A stretch of DNA of 64,000 bases from the NCBI GenBank assembly GCA_963169105.1, contig OY720635.1, positions 126,461,894-126,525,893 on the forward strand, given 5' to 3'. The translations under genes and the position numbers were made by a program. This document shows, one piece after another, positions 46,481-57,390 of this stretch; position 1 is the stretch's first letter, and the number at the start of each line of letters is the position of its first letter. Source of the DNA: Ceriagrion tenellum (taxonomy: Eukaryota > Arthropoda > Insecta > Odonata > Coenagrionidae). The notes beneath the pieces are model-generated. The model saw only the letters and a program-made list of their open reading frames with translations. It had not been told where the DNA came from and did no database searches.

Positions 46481-46879
46481 TCCCGTTTTTCATTTTGTGA
46501 TACTCCACAGACAAATAAGGTAGTGCGATGGATCATCCTGTACATGAAGACCGAATCAATTGCCAAATTCTGACGTCCGTTCGTATGAGCTGCCTTTCTT
46601 GGTAGAGCCACAGCATATCTGTTCCTAAGATCTGACTGTACTACCATTCATGTGAATAGCGCTGGAGTCCAAAAGTCTATGGGTACTTTCAAACAAGTGG
46701 ATGTCAAACCGAAATTACGCCGTTCAGAAAATGACGTTTGGAACTGATTATGACGCTTAAAACAGCTCCCGTTGATGAGTCTGCCGCAAAGAAATTTAAC
46801 TGCTGACTCTAGCGCACATACTGATGAAATGCCCTCACCTCCAAGATGATCCAGCCCATTTTATGATTCCAGCTATAAT

Positions 46880-47290
46880 CATCTACATCTACATAATACC
46901 CCGCGAGCCGCCGAATGAGCGTGTGGCAGGGGGTGTTAGGTCACCAGCCGTGTAAAGGTGTTAGTTTTTTGGAGATGAAATGGTGACATGATTTATAGGA
47001 GTATATTTAGTGAACTTAATTTTTTATTGTGATCACTTATTGTTCGCGGAAAGAACGAGTTCTTCTACCTATCTGTTCGGCAGTGTATCTCTCTTATTTT
47101 ATCGTATCTGTCAGACCTAGAGATGTAGTGAGGAGTCATGATAATATTCTCTATGTCGTTCTGAAAAATATGTTCAGAATTAGCGTGTAGCCTCCGAGTC
47201 TCTAGGGGCTCCCACCTTAATATCTCAAAAAGTTGTGTGACACTATATGTACGCTCGTAGCAGTTTTTAACGAAGCGCGCTGCTTTCCTT
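46880..47290 (-). mobile_element. 5'-truncated LINE, lineage B, copy 3
   Basis: Antisense, with the 3' end catctacatctacataatac at 46,880, then 'gcgtgtggcagggggtgtta'. It aligns with 3,188-3,600 through 'ctaggggctcccacc' and 'gacactatatgtacgctcgt'. Homology ends at 47,290 after 'gcgctgctttccttt'. Only the end of the coding region and the 3' tail remain. A later tandem duplication crosses this junction. Confidence 0.86.
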
Positions 47291-47438
47291 TTTCGACCTT
47301 GATCTTAGCCTGTAGCGGCACAAGTCATTGATTATTTTAAGTCAACGCTCGTAGCAGTTTTTAACGAAGCGCGCTGCTTTCCTTTGTCGACCTTGATCTT
47401 AGCCTGTAGCGGCACAAGTCATTGATTATTTTAAGTCA
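47251..47438 (+). repeat. 94 bp tandem duplication across a LINE junction
   Basis: Unit 1 47,251-47,344 and unit 2 47,345-47,438 differ at one base that I can see (tttcgacc against tgtcgacc). The first 40 bp of each unit are lineage B LINE and the rest is non-LINE flank, so the duplication happened after the LINE inserted. Confidence 0.92.
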
Positions 47439-47539
47439 CTATCGTTTTATCCTAATAGAGCTCAAAATCGGGTATGCTTTTTATAAAAGTATTCTGGGTT
47501 TGGGTGGAGACGTAAGGAAAAGGCTGGCTAATGTGGAGC

Positions 47540-47856
47540 GTGGCTCTGTATGGGTCGGAGATTCGGTCATTGCGAAGGGAGGATGAACGTACACAGGAGG
47601 CGTTTGAGATGTGGGTGTGAAGAAAAATGGAGAAGGGGAGCAGGGTGGCGAGAAGGACGAGCGAGGAAATATTGGATGTGGTTGGAGAGGAGAGGAAGCT
47701 TGTAGCGGAGGTTCGGTGGAGGCAGAAGAGATGGGTAGAACATGCATTGAAAGGGAATGCTGATGAGGGTAAAAGAGGGGAGAATACTGGGGAAGTGTGG
47801 AAGAGGAAGGAAGTAGATGGAAATTCAGTGCAAAATACGAAGAGGGAGACAGTATG
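47540..47856 (+). pseudogene. LINE C-terminus fragment (LYGSE-type) with one stop
   Basis: One + frame runs from 47,540 to 47,856 with a single internal stop (TGA at 47,618-47,620): 'VALYGSEIRSLRREDERTQE', 'AFEMWV', stop, 'RKMEKGSRVARRTSEEILDV', 'VGEERKLVAEVRWRQKRWVE', 'HALKGNADEGKRGENTG'. This is the best-preserved C-terminus of this type in the window. In intact elements the stop position would be the second W of 'MWVWRRME', so TGG to TGA explains it. No reverse transcriptase motifs remain upstream. Confidence 0.85.
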
Positions 47857-47969
47857 AAGAATTCAAGAGGAATCTAATAGTGGACAAATCAAAGGAGTTG
47901 AAACGGATTGGGATAAGTACTGCCTAAAATCTTACAAATCTTCCAGTAGAAAACTTACATAAAAATACC

Positions 47970-48030
47970 GGTAAATGGTAGTTCCAATCCAGGCGAACAA
48001 TTTTTCCCGCGGTTAATTTCACAAGAGCAT
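47970..48030 (+). mobile_element. SINE family S3 3' fragment
   Basis: GTAGTTCCAATCCAGGCGAA, then CAATTTTTCCCGCGGTTAAT and TTCACA, match the B box downstream half and 3' end of the S3 copies at 34.2-34.6 kb. Only about 60 bp. Confidence 0.55.
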
Positions 48031-50879
48031 GGGTCTCATTGTAATAGACGGCTGATAAGGTATGGCTGCTTTGAATTTTGAGTAGCTGATTCCAAGAAAA
48101 CTTTCTGCAAAACGAAAATCAGCACAATCCTCATAACTTTTACAGGGAAAAAACGGTGTCATTATAGCACACTTGATGATTCACGTATGCAAGAAATGAT
48201 CAAAGGTAGAAATGAAATGACCTGGGAAACAATGGGCATGAGAAGCTACAAGGAAATGATGATGGACGAAGTGAGTACCTGACCAAGTTCCACGAAGAGA
48301 CGAGGAAAGAATAAAGATCAGAGGAAACATTAGAAAGAATAGAGGATCATCTAATGTGATATATTTTAAGGATTTTTTTCCGACTGACGAGGATCAAATG
48401 GACAGATCGATTAACCAGCAAAGTTCCAAGAAAAGAAAAGGAAGTAACTATCTGGAGGGAAGATAAAGAAAAAAGGATAAAAAACGTTTGGCTAATGTAT
48501 TAGAACGCAAAATTGAGTTGCAAAGGCACCAGCACAAATCATCAGCACAAACACAGCCTGCTTCTTCCATTTAAAAGCAATCCCAAACAGATAAATTACA
48601 AATTCTTATCTTACGTCTTTCTTACATAAAATAAAACTTGCAATAGAGATCTATTGAACAACAATTCTTTCACTCAAACCCATTGAAGTTGTGGTCCAAC
48701 GCTTAGGCATAAAGCATAATTTAGACGAGCAGAATTTCACATGATCATAGAATACAAGGTGTGGATGGCTTACGATTTCCTGCCCCGTCCCTTCTGAAAC
48801 ACTTTATTATCACGGGAAAACTAAATGAAAAATAATAAACACTTTTAGAATAAACGCCCACTGACGCCGGAAAATTCGAATATTTTCTTTAACAACGTCG
48901 TCATTTCTGTTATTTTTCGCAAGTGCTAAGAGAGCAAAGCAAGAAACATCATTCATTTGGTTAGAAAATTCGCGCATCTCAACTATAGTGCACGTGTTGG
49001 AAGGAGCTCTTTAAGTTCAATGGAGTTCCATGCGTAATAACGAGCGGAAGGATACCTATTCGATCGTTTAATTAAGTGTTCGTCCACCTTGGACGTCAAA
49101 TTGTGTTGGACTATTTGATGCCTGCTCATGTGTACATACCTCTAGTTACGATATCGCCAGAGCAGACGTTGCCCCGCATTGATACGGGGAACATGTGATC
49201 AGGCGCTCTCACAATATTCTGTTAAACATACTAGTTTCCCGAAATGCTTGAGTTCTATTTCCATTATACTCGACGCGTCGAGAATTTACCCTGTCTTCTA
49301 ACACATGTACGTGTAGTAAAAATTGGGTGAATCTCGATTTGGAATAAAAATGATCACTTATATTTCTAAACTAGAACTCAGATGAATTTCAGAGCCCAAT
49401 TCAAGTGTGGGTTATCCACGGTAACGATAACAGTTACCTTTCTAATTCATCAGTATGATATTTTGAACAATATTAGGTGAAATATTTGACCGCTTGAAAA
49501 TGTATTATCGGCAAAATTACAAAAAAAATCATGCATAATAGAGAAAAAACAGACTAGTTCCAAATTAAACTGAGAATAATATTAATCAATAGTACTCACT
49601 TATACAGGTAGGACATTAAACGAGTCATGGGAAAAAGTTTCGCAAACCTGAAAAATAAAAAAGAAATGCGTTAGGAACCAAGCAGGCATTTTATCATTCA
49701 ACAAATCATCACGATGAAATTTAATTAACTAGAAGATAAATTGAAAAATCTTTCTAGGCGTCTTACTACCATGACTCCACAAATTTATAACCACGGCATC
49801 TGTCTTGAATTCCTTAGCGGCGAAACACATCGATGATTCCTATGCAAATATGGAATGCACTTTCGTTGAGGAGGGATGTTGTTGCCGAGGCAATTATGAA
49901 GATGGGAAAGCTGTCACAGCCGCAGTTGACACTCGTGTATCATGAAAGACGCTCTCTAAGAGAAATACACATCGTCTGTCACTGAAAGAAGCAGATAATC
50001 ACTAACATGGGAAGAATCCCAACAATATTGTGATTGGCGTGAATTATGTATCAACCTCAGTATTTAGCTCTCTCTAGTAGAGAGTCTCTACGCATGGTAT
50101 ATGCTGCATAAAAGTTAAAATACTTACTACGAAATATTTTTCTGGGGTAAATATACCACCCTCCACCATATTAAGCTCCAATGGATTCCAAATTCACACT
50201 TTTTTTCAAGTATCAAATATTAAAGATGAAAAAGATTGACTGATTCATTTTTAAAATGTGAAAAAACTAATTTTCGAGCATTTTGATCAATGAACACTTA
50301 CTGCCTTTACGGTGAATGTAATGGCCAGGCGATCATTTAAAGCCTATTCCGAATAACACCCAAAAATTAGCATGAGAAATTCGCCTGAGAAACAAAAATC
50401 AAGTTAAAATTGCGAGAACAATGTTTTAACAATTTCAAATAAGTTATTAAACCCAACGTATGTATGCATTTCGACGTTAATAAATGACAGTACGCCAACA
50501 GGAAGGCAAACGTCACAGGTTAATGGATTAATTACACTCAGTCCGGCTTTCATTGCTTTTCTGTAGGATTTGATATCATAATTTTTTAACGGACTGAGGG
50601 AAGGATAAAAGTATATTCAGGCATTAAACACTTAATGGCCAACAGCAGGAATGACACTTTCTATAAAGTTATGGGATTCATAAGCCTCGGCAATTATTCA
50701 ATAAGTTTTGCAGATACATTCAGTAAATTTATTGGTTTCATTACTTATGGCATGGAGTTATGAGTTCCGTAAGTAGCCAAAGTGGTGGATGCGCCATGAA
50801 CCGCTTGGAGATTTAATTACTAGATAAAAAGGTTGCTTTGAGACAAATGACCATTTTGTTTACTCTTACTGACTAATTA
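48031..50879. other. No gene seen
   Basis: About 2.8 kb of AT-rich DNA with no supported feature. Confidence 0.5.
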
Positions 50880-51828
50880 CGAGGGGCATTTTATAAATAT
50901 TGCACAGGTTGGTACCAGTGCGGGATAGATAACGCTGCAACAATGAGAAATACATCAGTCGCAGTTCAAAGCTTGAGAAAGAAGTGTGTTATTTTGATTC
51001 ATTTGTAGTGTATCGCATTTTTAAGTTACGCGACTTTGAAATGGAGCCGGCACGTGTCTCGGGTACTGTGACTATTGAAGACCAACGGGCATACACTAAG
51101 ATTGAAACTTTACGTGGAAAAAACCCGACAGAAATCCACAGTGCTTGAAGTGAGGTTTGTGGTGAGTTAACAGTGGACCGTAGTACAGTTTCTCGTTGGT
51201 CTAAACGTTTTCGTCCATCCCCACGGATGGACGGAAAGGTCCATCTTCCCCACGACCAAAAAAATGTCGACGAGCACAATCAAAGGTCAAACAAATGATG
51301 ATCTTTGCATACGATAACGAAGGAATCATCATGACAGACAGGGTTCCGTGTGGAAAAAGTGTCACAGCAGTTTACTATCGTGATTTCATGCAGAATCTGC
51401 GTAGAAAAATGCACAAGAACCGAACTCAGTTGCTCAACGCTAGACCACTCATTCTCCATGACAATGCTCGTCCGCCCATTGGACATGTAATCGAAAAGCT
51501 ACGCGAATACGGTTGGGAGGTGCTGCCTCATCCTCCCTACAGCCCGGACAAGAGTCCACCAGACTTCGACCTATTCCCAAAGTTGAAACAACCTATGCGT
51601 GGACGTCGTTTTCCATCTCTGGAAGAGCTTTCTACCGCCGTTACCCGAGCCATCCGCCAGATGAACAAAGATGGTATCCTCGAAGTTATAGTAAGGCTTC
51701 CGACTCGTTGTGATTCGGTCATTGAGAAGCAGGGAGACTATATTGAAGGAATGTAAAGAGATATTTCTGTAAAAATAAAAAATGAAAGTAAAAAAAAATG
51801 TTGTGCATTATTTATGAAATGACCCTCG
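50880..51828 (+). mobile_element. Mariner element, internally deleted
   Basis: Complete by its ends. TA flanks it at 50,878-50,879 and 51,829-51,830. The left terminal repeat CGAGGGGCATTTTATAAAT continues to about 27 bp, and its inverted partner ending at 51,828 matches at 24 of 27. At 949 bp it is shorter than the roughly 1.3 kb usual for mariners. The gap lies inside the transposase gene around 51,210-51,250. Such internally deleted copies can still be mobilised by a transposase in trans if their ends are recognised. Confidence 0.93.
51041..51756 (+). pseudogene. Mariner transposase pseudogene (DD34D family)
   Basis: Start at ATG 51,041: 'MEPARVSGTVTIEDQRAYTK', 'IETLRGKNPTEIH-SA', stop (TGA 51,146-51,148), 'SEVCGELTVDRSTVSRWSKR', the N-terminal helix-turn-helix region. 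The frame then jumps to 'SSPRPKK', 'VKQMMIFAYDNEGIIMTDRV', 'LHDNAR', 'GWEVLPHPPYSPD' and 'PPDFDLFPKLK'. The segment between, which holds the first catalytic aspartate, is deleted. The second aspartate (HDNAR) and third (PPDFDLF) remain. I count 33 residues between them instead of 34, so a residue was also lost. The stop, deletion and spacing make the protein inactive. Confidence 0.92.
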
Positions 51829-53091
51829 TATTACGTGCATTAGCAATTATTCATAGGCTAAACTTTCATACATTTTATTCGGTGGTCGAAGATTAGATCA
51901 AATAGTCGAAGCTATTAACTACTAGTAAATAAGATAAGTGACTAGTAGATGTGTTCCTGAAACCCGAATATTTTAATGAGATCTATAACTTCATGGATCT
52001 CATAACTATTGATTCCATAACTAAATGTTCTTGCAAATGTATATTTAATGCCTATTTTGATGGTAATTTGCTTCCGAACTTTAATAAGCAAGGCATACAA
52101 CAGAAGTTTCCCTTGGCAACGTTGACATATTCGTCACAGCATGTTGGCTCTGTGCTCCGACGAACACCGGAAGTCTGTCATTTAAACCCTAATACACGTA
52201 TTTTACTATCATTGACCTAAGCTGAAGAAAATATATTAGGAGCCCTAATATGTAGTGTATGCTGTACAAGTATTTGAAGATTATTTTTGGGTGGAAATTG
52301 AGATTAAAACATTTGTGAAGAGATTTCCATTTAGACCTAGCATTATAGCGTTAAAATCATAATTTAAAAACAAATTAACATTCGATTAACGTCGACTAAC
52401 TTCGATTCGATTAACAACCAATGACCTAGTAATATTTCTACACCATTTTATGGTAGAAATATTTATTTCAAATACATATTAAAACCAAGGTAGGATATCA
52501 GAATTCTTTGAAATAATAGTTCCTCCTTAACACATGATTGCCAAAGAGAATCGCTGGTATTCTCTCCAAATACATTGCTCTCAGTTGATGCTGAGGATCA
52601 CGAAATCAATGCATTCAAAGTTGCAAAGAAGAGAAAGATTCCTGGCGGCTCGAGAACAACCGTGTCGAAAGCGGAGGGAAACATCGTCCGATCGGCACCG
52701 CTCGTAGACCATCGAAGGCCTTTCATCAAAGGCGGAATAGCAGTCTGGCCTGGAAATGAATTTCACTCCCTCCAGGGTTCCTCCGCCCCGAGATAACAAA
52801 TTACCTGGACTCCATTGGTAGACAGTGATTTGGGCGACATATATCCGAGGTCAAAATGAAGATAATACTCCAATCTTATTTTTAATTTTCACCATTAGCA
52901 CGATGTAAATGAAGTAATGCTGGTGATGAAAAAAACTTCCGCTTTTTCAAACGAATGAAGCTATCAGTAATTAATCAAATTATCATATTTTGGGCTATAA
53001 TATAACTTATTCGATTCAAACCATGCGTGCGTATAAAACCTGCCTATTTGTGCAGTTTAGTATAAGGGTATTTTAATATAGGAAAGTACAG
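51829..53091. other. No gene seen
   Basis: A 73-codon frame at 52,575-52,796 (+) and its antisense partner lie in a slightly GC-richer patch. No motif supports them. Confidence 0.45.
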
Positions 53092-53530
53092 ACATAAAAC
53101 ATTCGTGAGGAGCGAAGCACTCTATGGATCGGAAGCATGGACCATTGGAAAAGCTGACCAGATCAGACTAGAAGCCTTCAAAACTTAGTAATTAAAGAAG
53201 ACGTTAAAGATTATATGGACGGAAAAAATAAGAAATGATGAAGTGTGAAGAAGAGGAGAAGAGGAAAGGACCATATGGATCACCATAGAGAAAATAAGAA
53301 CCAGATGGATTGGAAACAGCCTGAGACACAATGGGTGTGTGAAGAACATAATTGAAGGTAAAACAGAAGGAAAAGTTCCTACAGGAAGACCCAGGAATAA
53401 GTTTATGGACCAAATAAAGAAGACAGTAGACAGGGAAAGATACCAGGAGGTTAGGAAACAAGCATTAGATAGGGAAGGGTGGAGGGCTGCAGTAAACCAA
53501 TCTTAGGATTGAACGACCAATGGTGATGAG
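53092..53530 (+). mobile_element. LINE family D 3' end (copy 5)
   Basis: The + strand reads 'ALYGSEAWTIGKADQIRLEA', two stops, 'WTEKIRNDEV', 'RTRWIGNSLRHNGCVKNIIE', 'GKTEGKVPTGRPRNKFMDQI' and 'RERYQEVRKQALDREGWRAA' then 'VNQS'. It ends with the family tail CCAATCTTAGGATTGAACGA. This is the longest family D copy. Stops (for example in 'FKT**LKK') make it dead. Confidence 0.85.
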
Positions 53531-53631
53531 AGCGATACTCTTGAGAGGAAGCCAATAATGCTCTAGCCATCACATTGACTCAATTATCATGCAGCAGGAA
53601 TAAGAATACGGAGTTGGAAAGGGATTAGTGC

Positions 53632-56340
53632 GTCTACGTCTACGTAATACCCTGCGAGCCACCCCGAGGGTGTGTGGCAGGGGGTGAAGATCACCAAACA
53701 TGCATAATTGCCATGCAAGTAGGATATTTAAGATTTAAGGGAGATATGCTAGATAATAAGGTTAAATGCAGCAAGATTGTTAGTATCTACATAATAAGAA
53801 AGGTATTATTGGTTGTTATTACATGCATCATACACTACAGGTTACTCTAACTATATTTCACCTACCTATCCCTTTGCTACGCTGCCTATTGTTCTCTCTT
53901 ACGGTACTCGGGAAAAATGACATTTTAAATCTATCGGTACGACAATCTATCTCTCTAATCTTGTTAATCTGATCAAACCTAGCGTAATACGCAGGGGATC
54001 TCAATATATATCTAACGTCATCTGTGAACAAATCGGTTTCGAATTTATTTAAAAGGTTTAACCTAAATTTTAACCTGCTTTCTGATAGTAATTCCCATCC
54101 TAGTTCTTCTATTAAATTCGTAACACTTATACAATTATCATAGCGGCCTTTAACAAATATAGCGGATCTGCTTTGCACTCGCTCTAATTCTTTTATCATA
54201 CCTTCCTCGTACGGATCCCATATACTAGCGGCATATTCTAAATGAGGCCTGACCAGTGTACAATAGCTTCTTTCTCGTACTCTCTCATCGCATTTGCCTA
54301 GAACCCTTTTTACGAATCCTAATCTACGGTTTGCTACACTAGTTATTTCCCTGATTTGTTTCCCCCATGACATGTCTTCAGTGATGGTGACGCCTAAGTA
54401 TTTAATAGATTCTACGTTAGATATTTTCTTTTATTTGATGCAATAATTATTCCGGGGAAAGCCATTCTTTTTCCAAAAGTTCATTATCGCCCATTTCTTC
54501 AAATTTAATTCTAGCTGCCAACTATCACACCAATCATCAATCGCATCTAAATCCTTAGCTAAAGACTGACTGCCCTCTTTATTTATAATTTCCTTATACA
54601 CTACTGCATCATCGGAAAAAAGACGGAGGTTGCTATTTTTTACTACTGTATTCAAGTCATTTAAGTAGAGAAGAAATAAAATTGGACCTATCACGCTTCC
54701 CTGGGGAACACCTAAAAAGTTTTACTTCGCCTGACCTGACACCGTCTAATACCACCCTTTGAACGCGTTCATGTAAGAAGTCTCCTATCCAGCCTACTAC
54801 ATTATTGTCTATACCGTATGATGTTAACTTCGCGAGAAACTTACAGTGGGGAACCTTGTCAAAAGCTTTTCAAAAGTCAATAAACGCTGCATCTACCTGT
54901 GCGTTATCTTCACCGGAAACTAAAATATCGTGAACAAAAAGACCTAATTGAGTTTCGCAAGACCGTCCTTTTCTGAACCCATGCTGGTTTGTTATTAATA
55001 AATCCTGGCTGCGTAGGTGTCCCATTATTGATGTAACTATTATATGCTCTATAATTTTACATGATAGTGACATTAATGATATTGGTCTATAATTACATGG
55101 CTGTTCCCTATCTCCGCTTTTATAAATTGGGGTCACGTTTGCTATCTTCCAATCTTTGGGAACCGCGTGTTCTTCGAGGGATTTGTTAAATATTATAAGA
55201 TAAGGAGCCATTTCGAGAGCTAATTCTTTATAAACACGAGCTGGAATTTCATTAGGACCTGAGGACTTGTTCGGGCTAATGTTACTTAGTAAGGATACGA
55301 TTCCGCTACAAGATATATCGATTGGGGGCATTGGTTGTTGTAATCGGTCTGGTATGGTTTCGCGGAAACTATGCATAGATTGATTAAAGACACTCTGAAA
55401 AAGGTAATTAAAAAATTTGCCTTATCTAAACTGGAAGTTACTATTTCGCCTCTATCGTTTTTCAAGGAATTAACCGTTGATTTTTTAGTTCCCTGTACTT
55501 CTCTAACATATGACCAAAATGCTTTCGGGTTTCCCTCTAGTTGTTCTCCAAGTACTTTTCTCTTGAATTCGCTAAACGCTTTTCTAAGGGCTGTTTTTGC
55601 GGCTGCTTTACAAATTTTGTAATGTACGATAGTATTTTTTCGGTCGCTATTAGCTACATTATTCTTCATTTTTCTTAGTTTCGCGTGGCTAACTCGTTGT
55701 CGTTTTAAACATTTTCTAACCTCCGCGTTGTACCACCTTGGTTTCCTATTCTCACTCTTATACTTATGAGGTATATATCTGTAGACAAGTGACCGCATAA
55801 TTTGGAGGAACTCTTTCCATGTATTGTCTGTATCACTATTTTTGCTGATGTTCAAGAATTTTTCAAAAGAAGTCACGCCCAAATCCGTTAAAATCTGCTT
55901 TACTAAAAAGGTAAATCTTTCTTTTTTATTTGAAATGTTTTTCACTATTGAGGGAAAATTTTACGTGCTCTACCCTGTGGTAGCTTATTCCATCGACATT
56001 TTCAACTTTAATAAATTTTTCTGGGATGTTTGTGGCAAGTAAATCGAGAACATTCTCCCCCCTATTAGGCAAATTTACTATTTGATGTAGTGTACATCAT
56101 GCGAACAGGTTAAGCAATGACTCGCAGATTTCTTTGTCCCTACCCCCAGACTTATGACTACATGTTCTCCAATCTATCGATGGTGAATTGAAATCTCCAC
56201 CTACAATTATCTGTCGTTCGTTACTATGGGAATTAATGGACCTGATCTGTTTCTCGAGTTCTAATACTGAGTGTACATCGGAATGGGGTGGTCTTTAGTA
56301 GGCACAAACGTATATTACTTTCGAATTAGCACATTGAATG
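53632..56340 (-). mobile_element. CR1/Jockey-like LINE, lineage A, longest copy
   Basis: About 2.7 kb on the minus strand, containing in order the end of an endonuclease domain, a linker, most of the reverse transcriptase, the C-terminal region and a 3' tail. The 3' end at 53,632 is GTAGAC(GTAGAC) type. The tail 'ccctgccacacaccctcgg' is shared with lineages B and C. ORF1 and the N-terminal half of the endonuclease are missing (5' truncation near 56,340). Details of the protein are in the separate entry. This copy is the reference against which the other truncated lineage A pieces were matched. Confidence 0.93.
53858..56340 (-). pseudogene. LINE ORF2 relic: APE endonuclease - reverse transcriptase
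   Basis: Endonuclease end (about 56,340-55,950): 'VIYVCAY', stop, 'RPPHSD', 'IIVGGDFNSPSIDWR' (the GDFN box), 'NVLDLLATNIPEKF', then 'GISYHRV', where the usual catalytic SDH is SYH. Linker (55,945-55,400): 'PRWYNAEVRKCLKRQR', 'FWSYVREVQGTKK'. Reverse transcriptase: 'NKSSGPNEIPARVYK', 'DWKIANVTPIYKSGD', 'NYRPISLMSLSCKIIE', 'QHGFRKGRSCETQL', 'AAFIDF', stop, 'KAFDKVPH', then a frame change into 'GPILFLLYLNDL' and 'LRLFSDDAVVYKEI' (normally FADD). C-terminus: 53,858-54,373, 171 codons open. At least four stops or frameshifts; the protein cannot be made. Confidence 0.92.
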
Positions 56341-56744
56341 AAACACCAAACAGTACAAGCAAAGTCAAACAAAGTAGAGGATATAAATGCAGAGGATGAG
56401 ATGTGGTTAATTCAAATCAGATGAAATATGCAAGGACGGAGGAAGAGAGGAAGGGAGTAAAAATACGCTGTGTATAAGCTCTTAGTTAAAAGAATTGGAC
56501 GAAATATTGGTTATTTTTCAGAGATCAACAGATTTATTCTGTACTAATTACATCGTATTTTTTCCTATATGGTTTTCTGGGTATGTTCCCGACACCCGGT
56601 AACTGAGACCATTTAAGCGTGCCATTAGGGACAGGTTAGGGAGTCTAATTAAGGAGATCACATAAGGGGTAGGGGCGACCCCGGAGTCTACAATTCTACT
56701 GATCATGTCGTCCACGTGATAAAACCAGCTGTGCATTAATTTTA
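56341..56744. other. No gene seen
   Basis: Unassigned sequence between a LINE 5' truncation point and a SINE. Confidence 0.5.
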
Positions 56745-56975
56745 TCTTTTGAAGGCATTTTTTCTTGCTTCCCGCGCTTCGATTGGACCGTATTCCCCTA
56801 CGATTCCGATGACCTCATATTGGATCGTCAGCAGGTCTTTCAGGGGCCGAACCAATTGGACTTGACAAAAACACCCACGCTCTGGGAGGATAAAAATGTA
56901 CCCATGCGGGACTCGAACCCGCGACTTCAAAATTAGTAGGCGAGGATTTCACCCCTCCGAAAACAGGAGGTAAAA
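56745..56975 (-). mobile_element. tRNA-headed SINE (family S2-like), antisense
   Basis: On the minus strand: GGGGTGAAATCCTCGCCTAC, then GAAGTCGCGGGTTCGAGTCC (perfect B box GGTTCGAGTCC), then CATGGGTAC and 'gcgtgggtgtttttgtcaag'. The head and early body match the nested S2 SINE at 26.65 kb, while the 3' half differs. Possibly a related subfamily with a different tail. Confidence 0.72.
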
Positions 56976-57008
56976 CATACATTGTTTAAATATCTTAGGT
57001 TTTCCCGG

Positions 57009-57233
57009 TGTGTCTGGTGGATAAATGTTTCTCGGGTGTTCCACCGGGCAAGGAGGTCCGTAAGTCCGACGTTTCGGAGAACGACTTGCTCTCCATCTTC
57101 AGGGGTTCAGAATCTCTCCTCTTCAGCAGTTCAGAACCCCTGAAGATGGAAAGTAAGTCGTTCACCGAAACGTCAGGACTTATGGACCTCCTTACCCTGT
57201 GGAACACCCGAGAAACATTTATCCAACATACAT
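57009..57233. mobile_element. Foldback element H7, hammerhead-like core in both arms
   Basis: The left arm 57,009-57,108 and right arm 57,134-57,233 are inverted copies, about 90% alike, with a 25 bp spacer. Each arm, read outward from the spacer, contains CTGAAGA, T, a stem, GAAAC, GTC. In the left arm (minus strand, 57,102-57,068) the stem is GGAGA/TCTCC, perfect. In the right arm (+, 57,140-57,174) it is GGAAA/TTCACC, less perfect. The ACGT inside GAAACGTC is self-complementary, which would suit a dimeric stem III. Non-coding; the 90-codon frames on both strands are palindrome by-products. Confidence 0.8.
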
Positions 57234-57317
57234 GGTTTATTAATTTTGAGACTTCAGTCGCCCCCACCCTCCCCGGATGACCAACACATCAAGCAGAGAT
57301 TCCATTAAAAATATCTC

Positions 57318-57390
57318 TGGATGGATACGAACCCCGGGCCTCGGTGACCGAGAAGCCACCGCTCCAACCTGATCCCCACTCGGTCCATTC
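57318..57390 (-). mobile_element. SINE head fragment (S1-like)
   Basis: The minus strand GGATCAGGTTGGAGCGGTGG, then CTTCTCGGTCACCGAGGCCC and GGGTTCGTATCC, parallels the S1 head (GGATCGGGTTGGAGTGGTG ... GGTTCAAATCC). It is a tRNA-like promoter half; no S1 body follows. Confidence 0.6.

Noticed and set aside
57008..57280. 90-codon frames on both strands in H7
   Set aside because: Palindrome by-product, as for H6.
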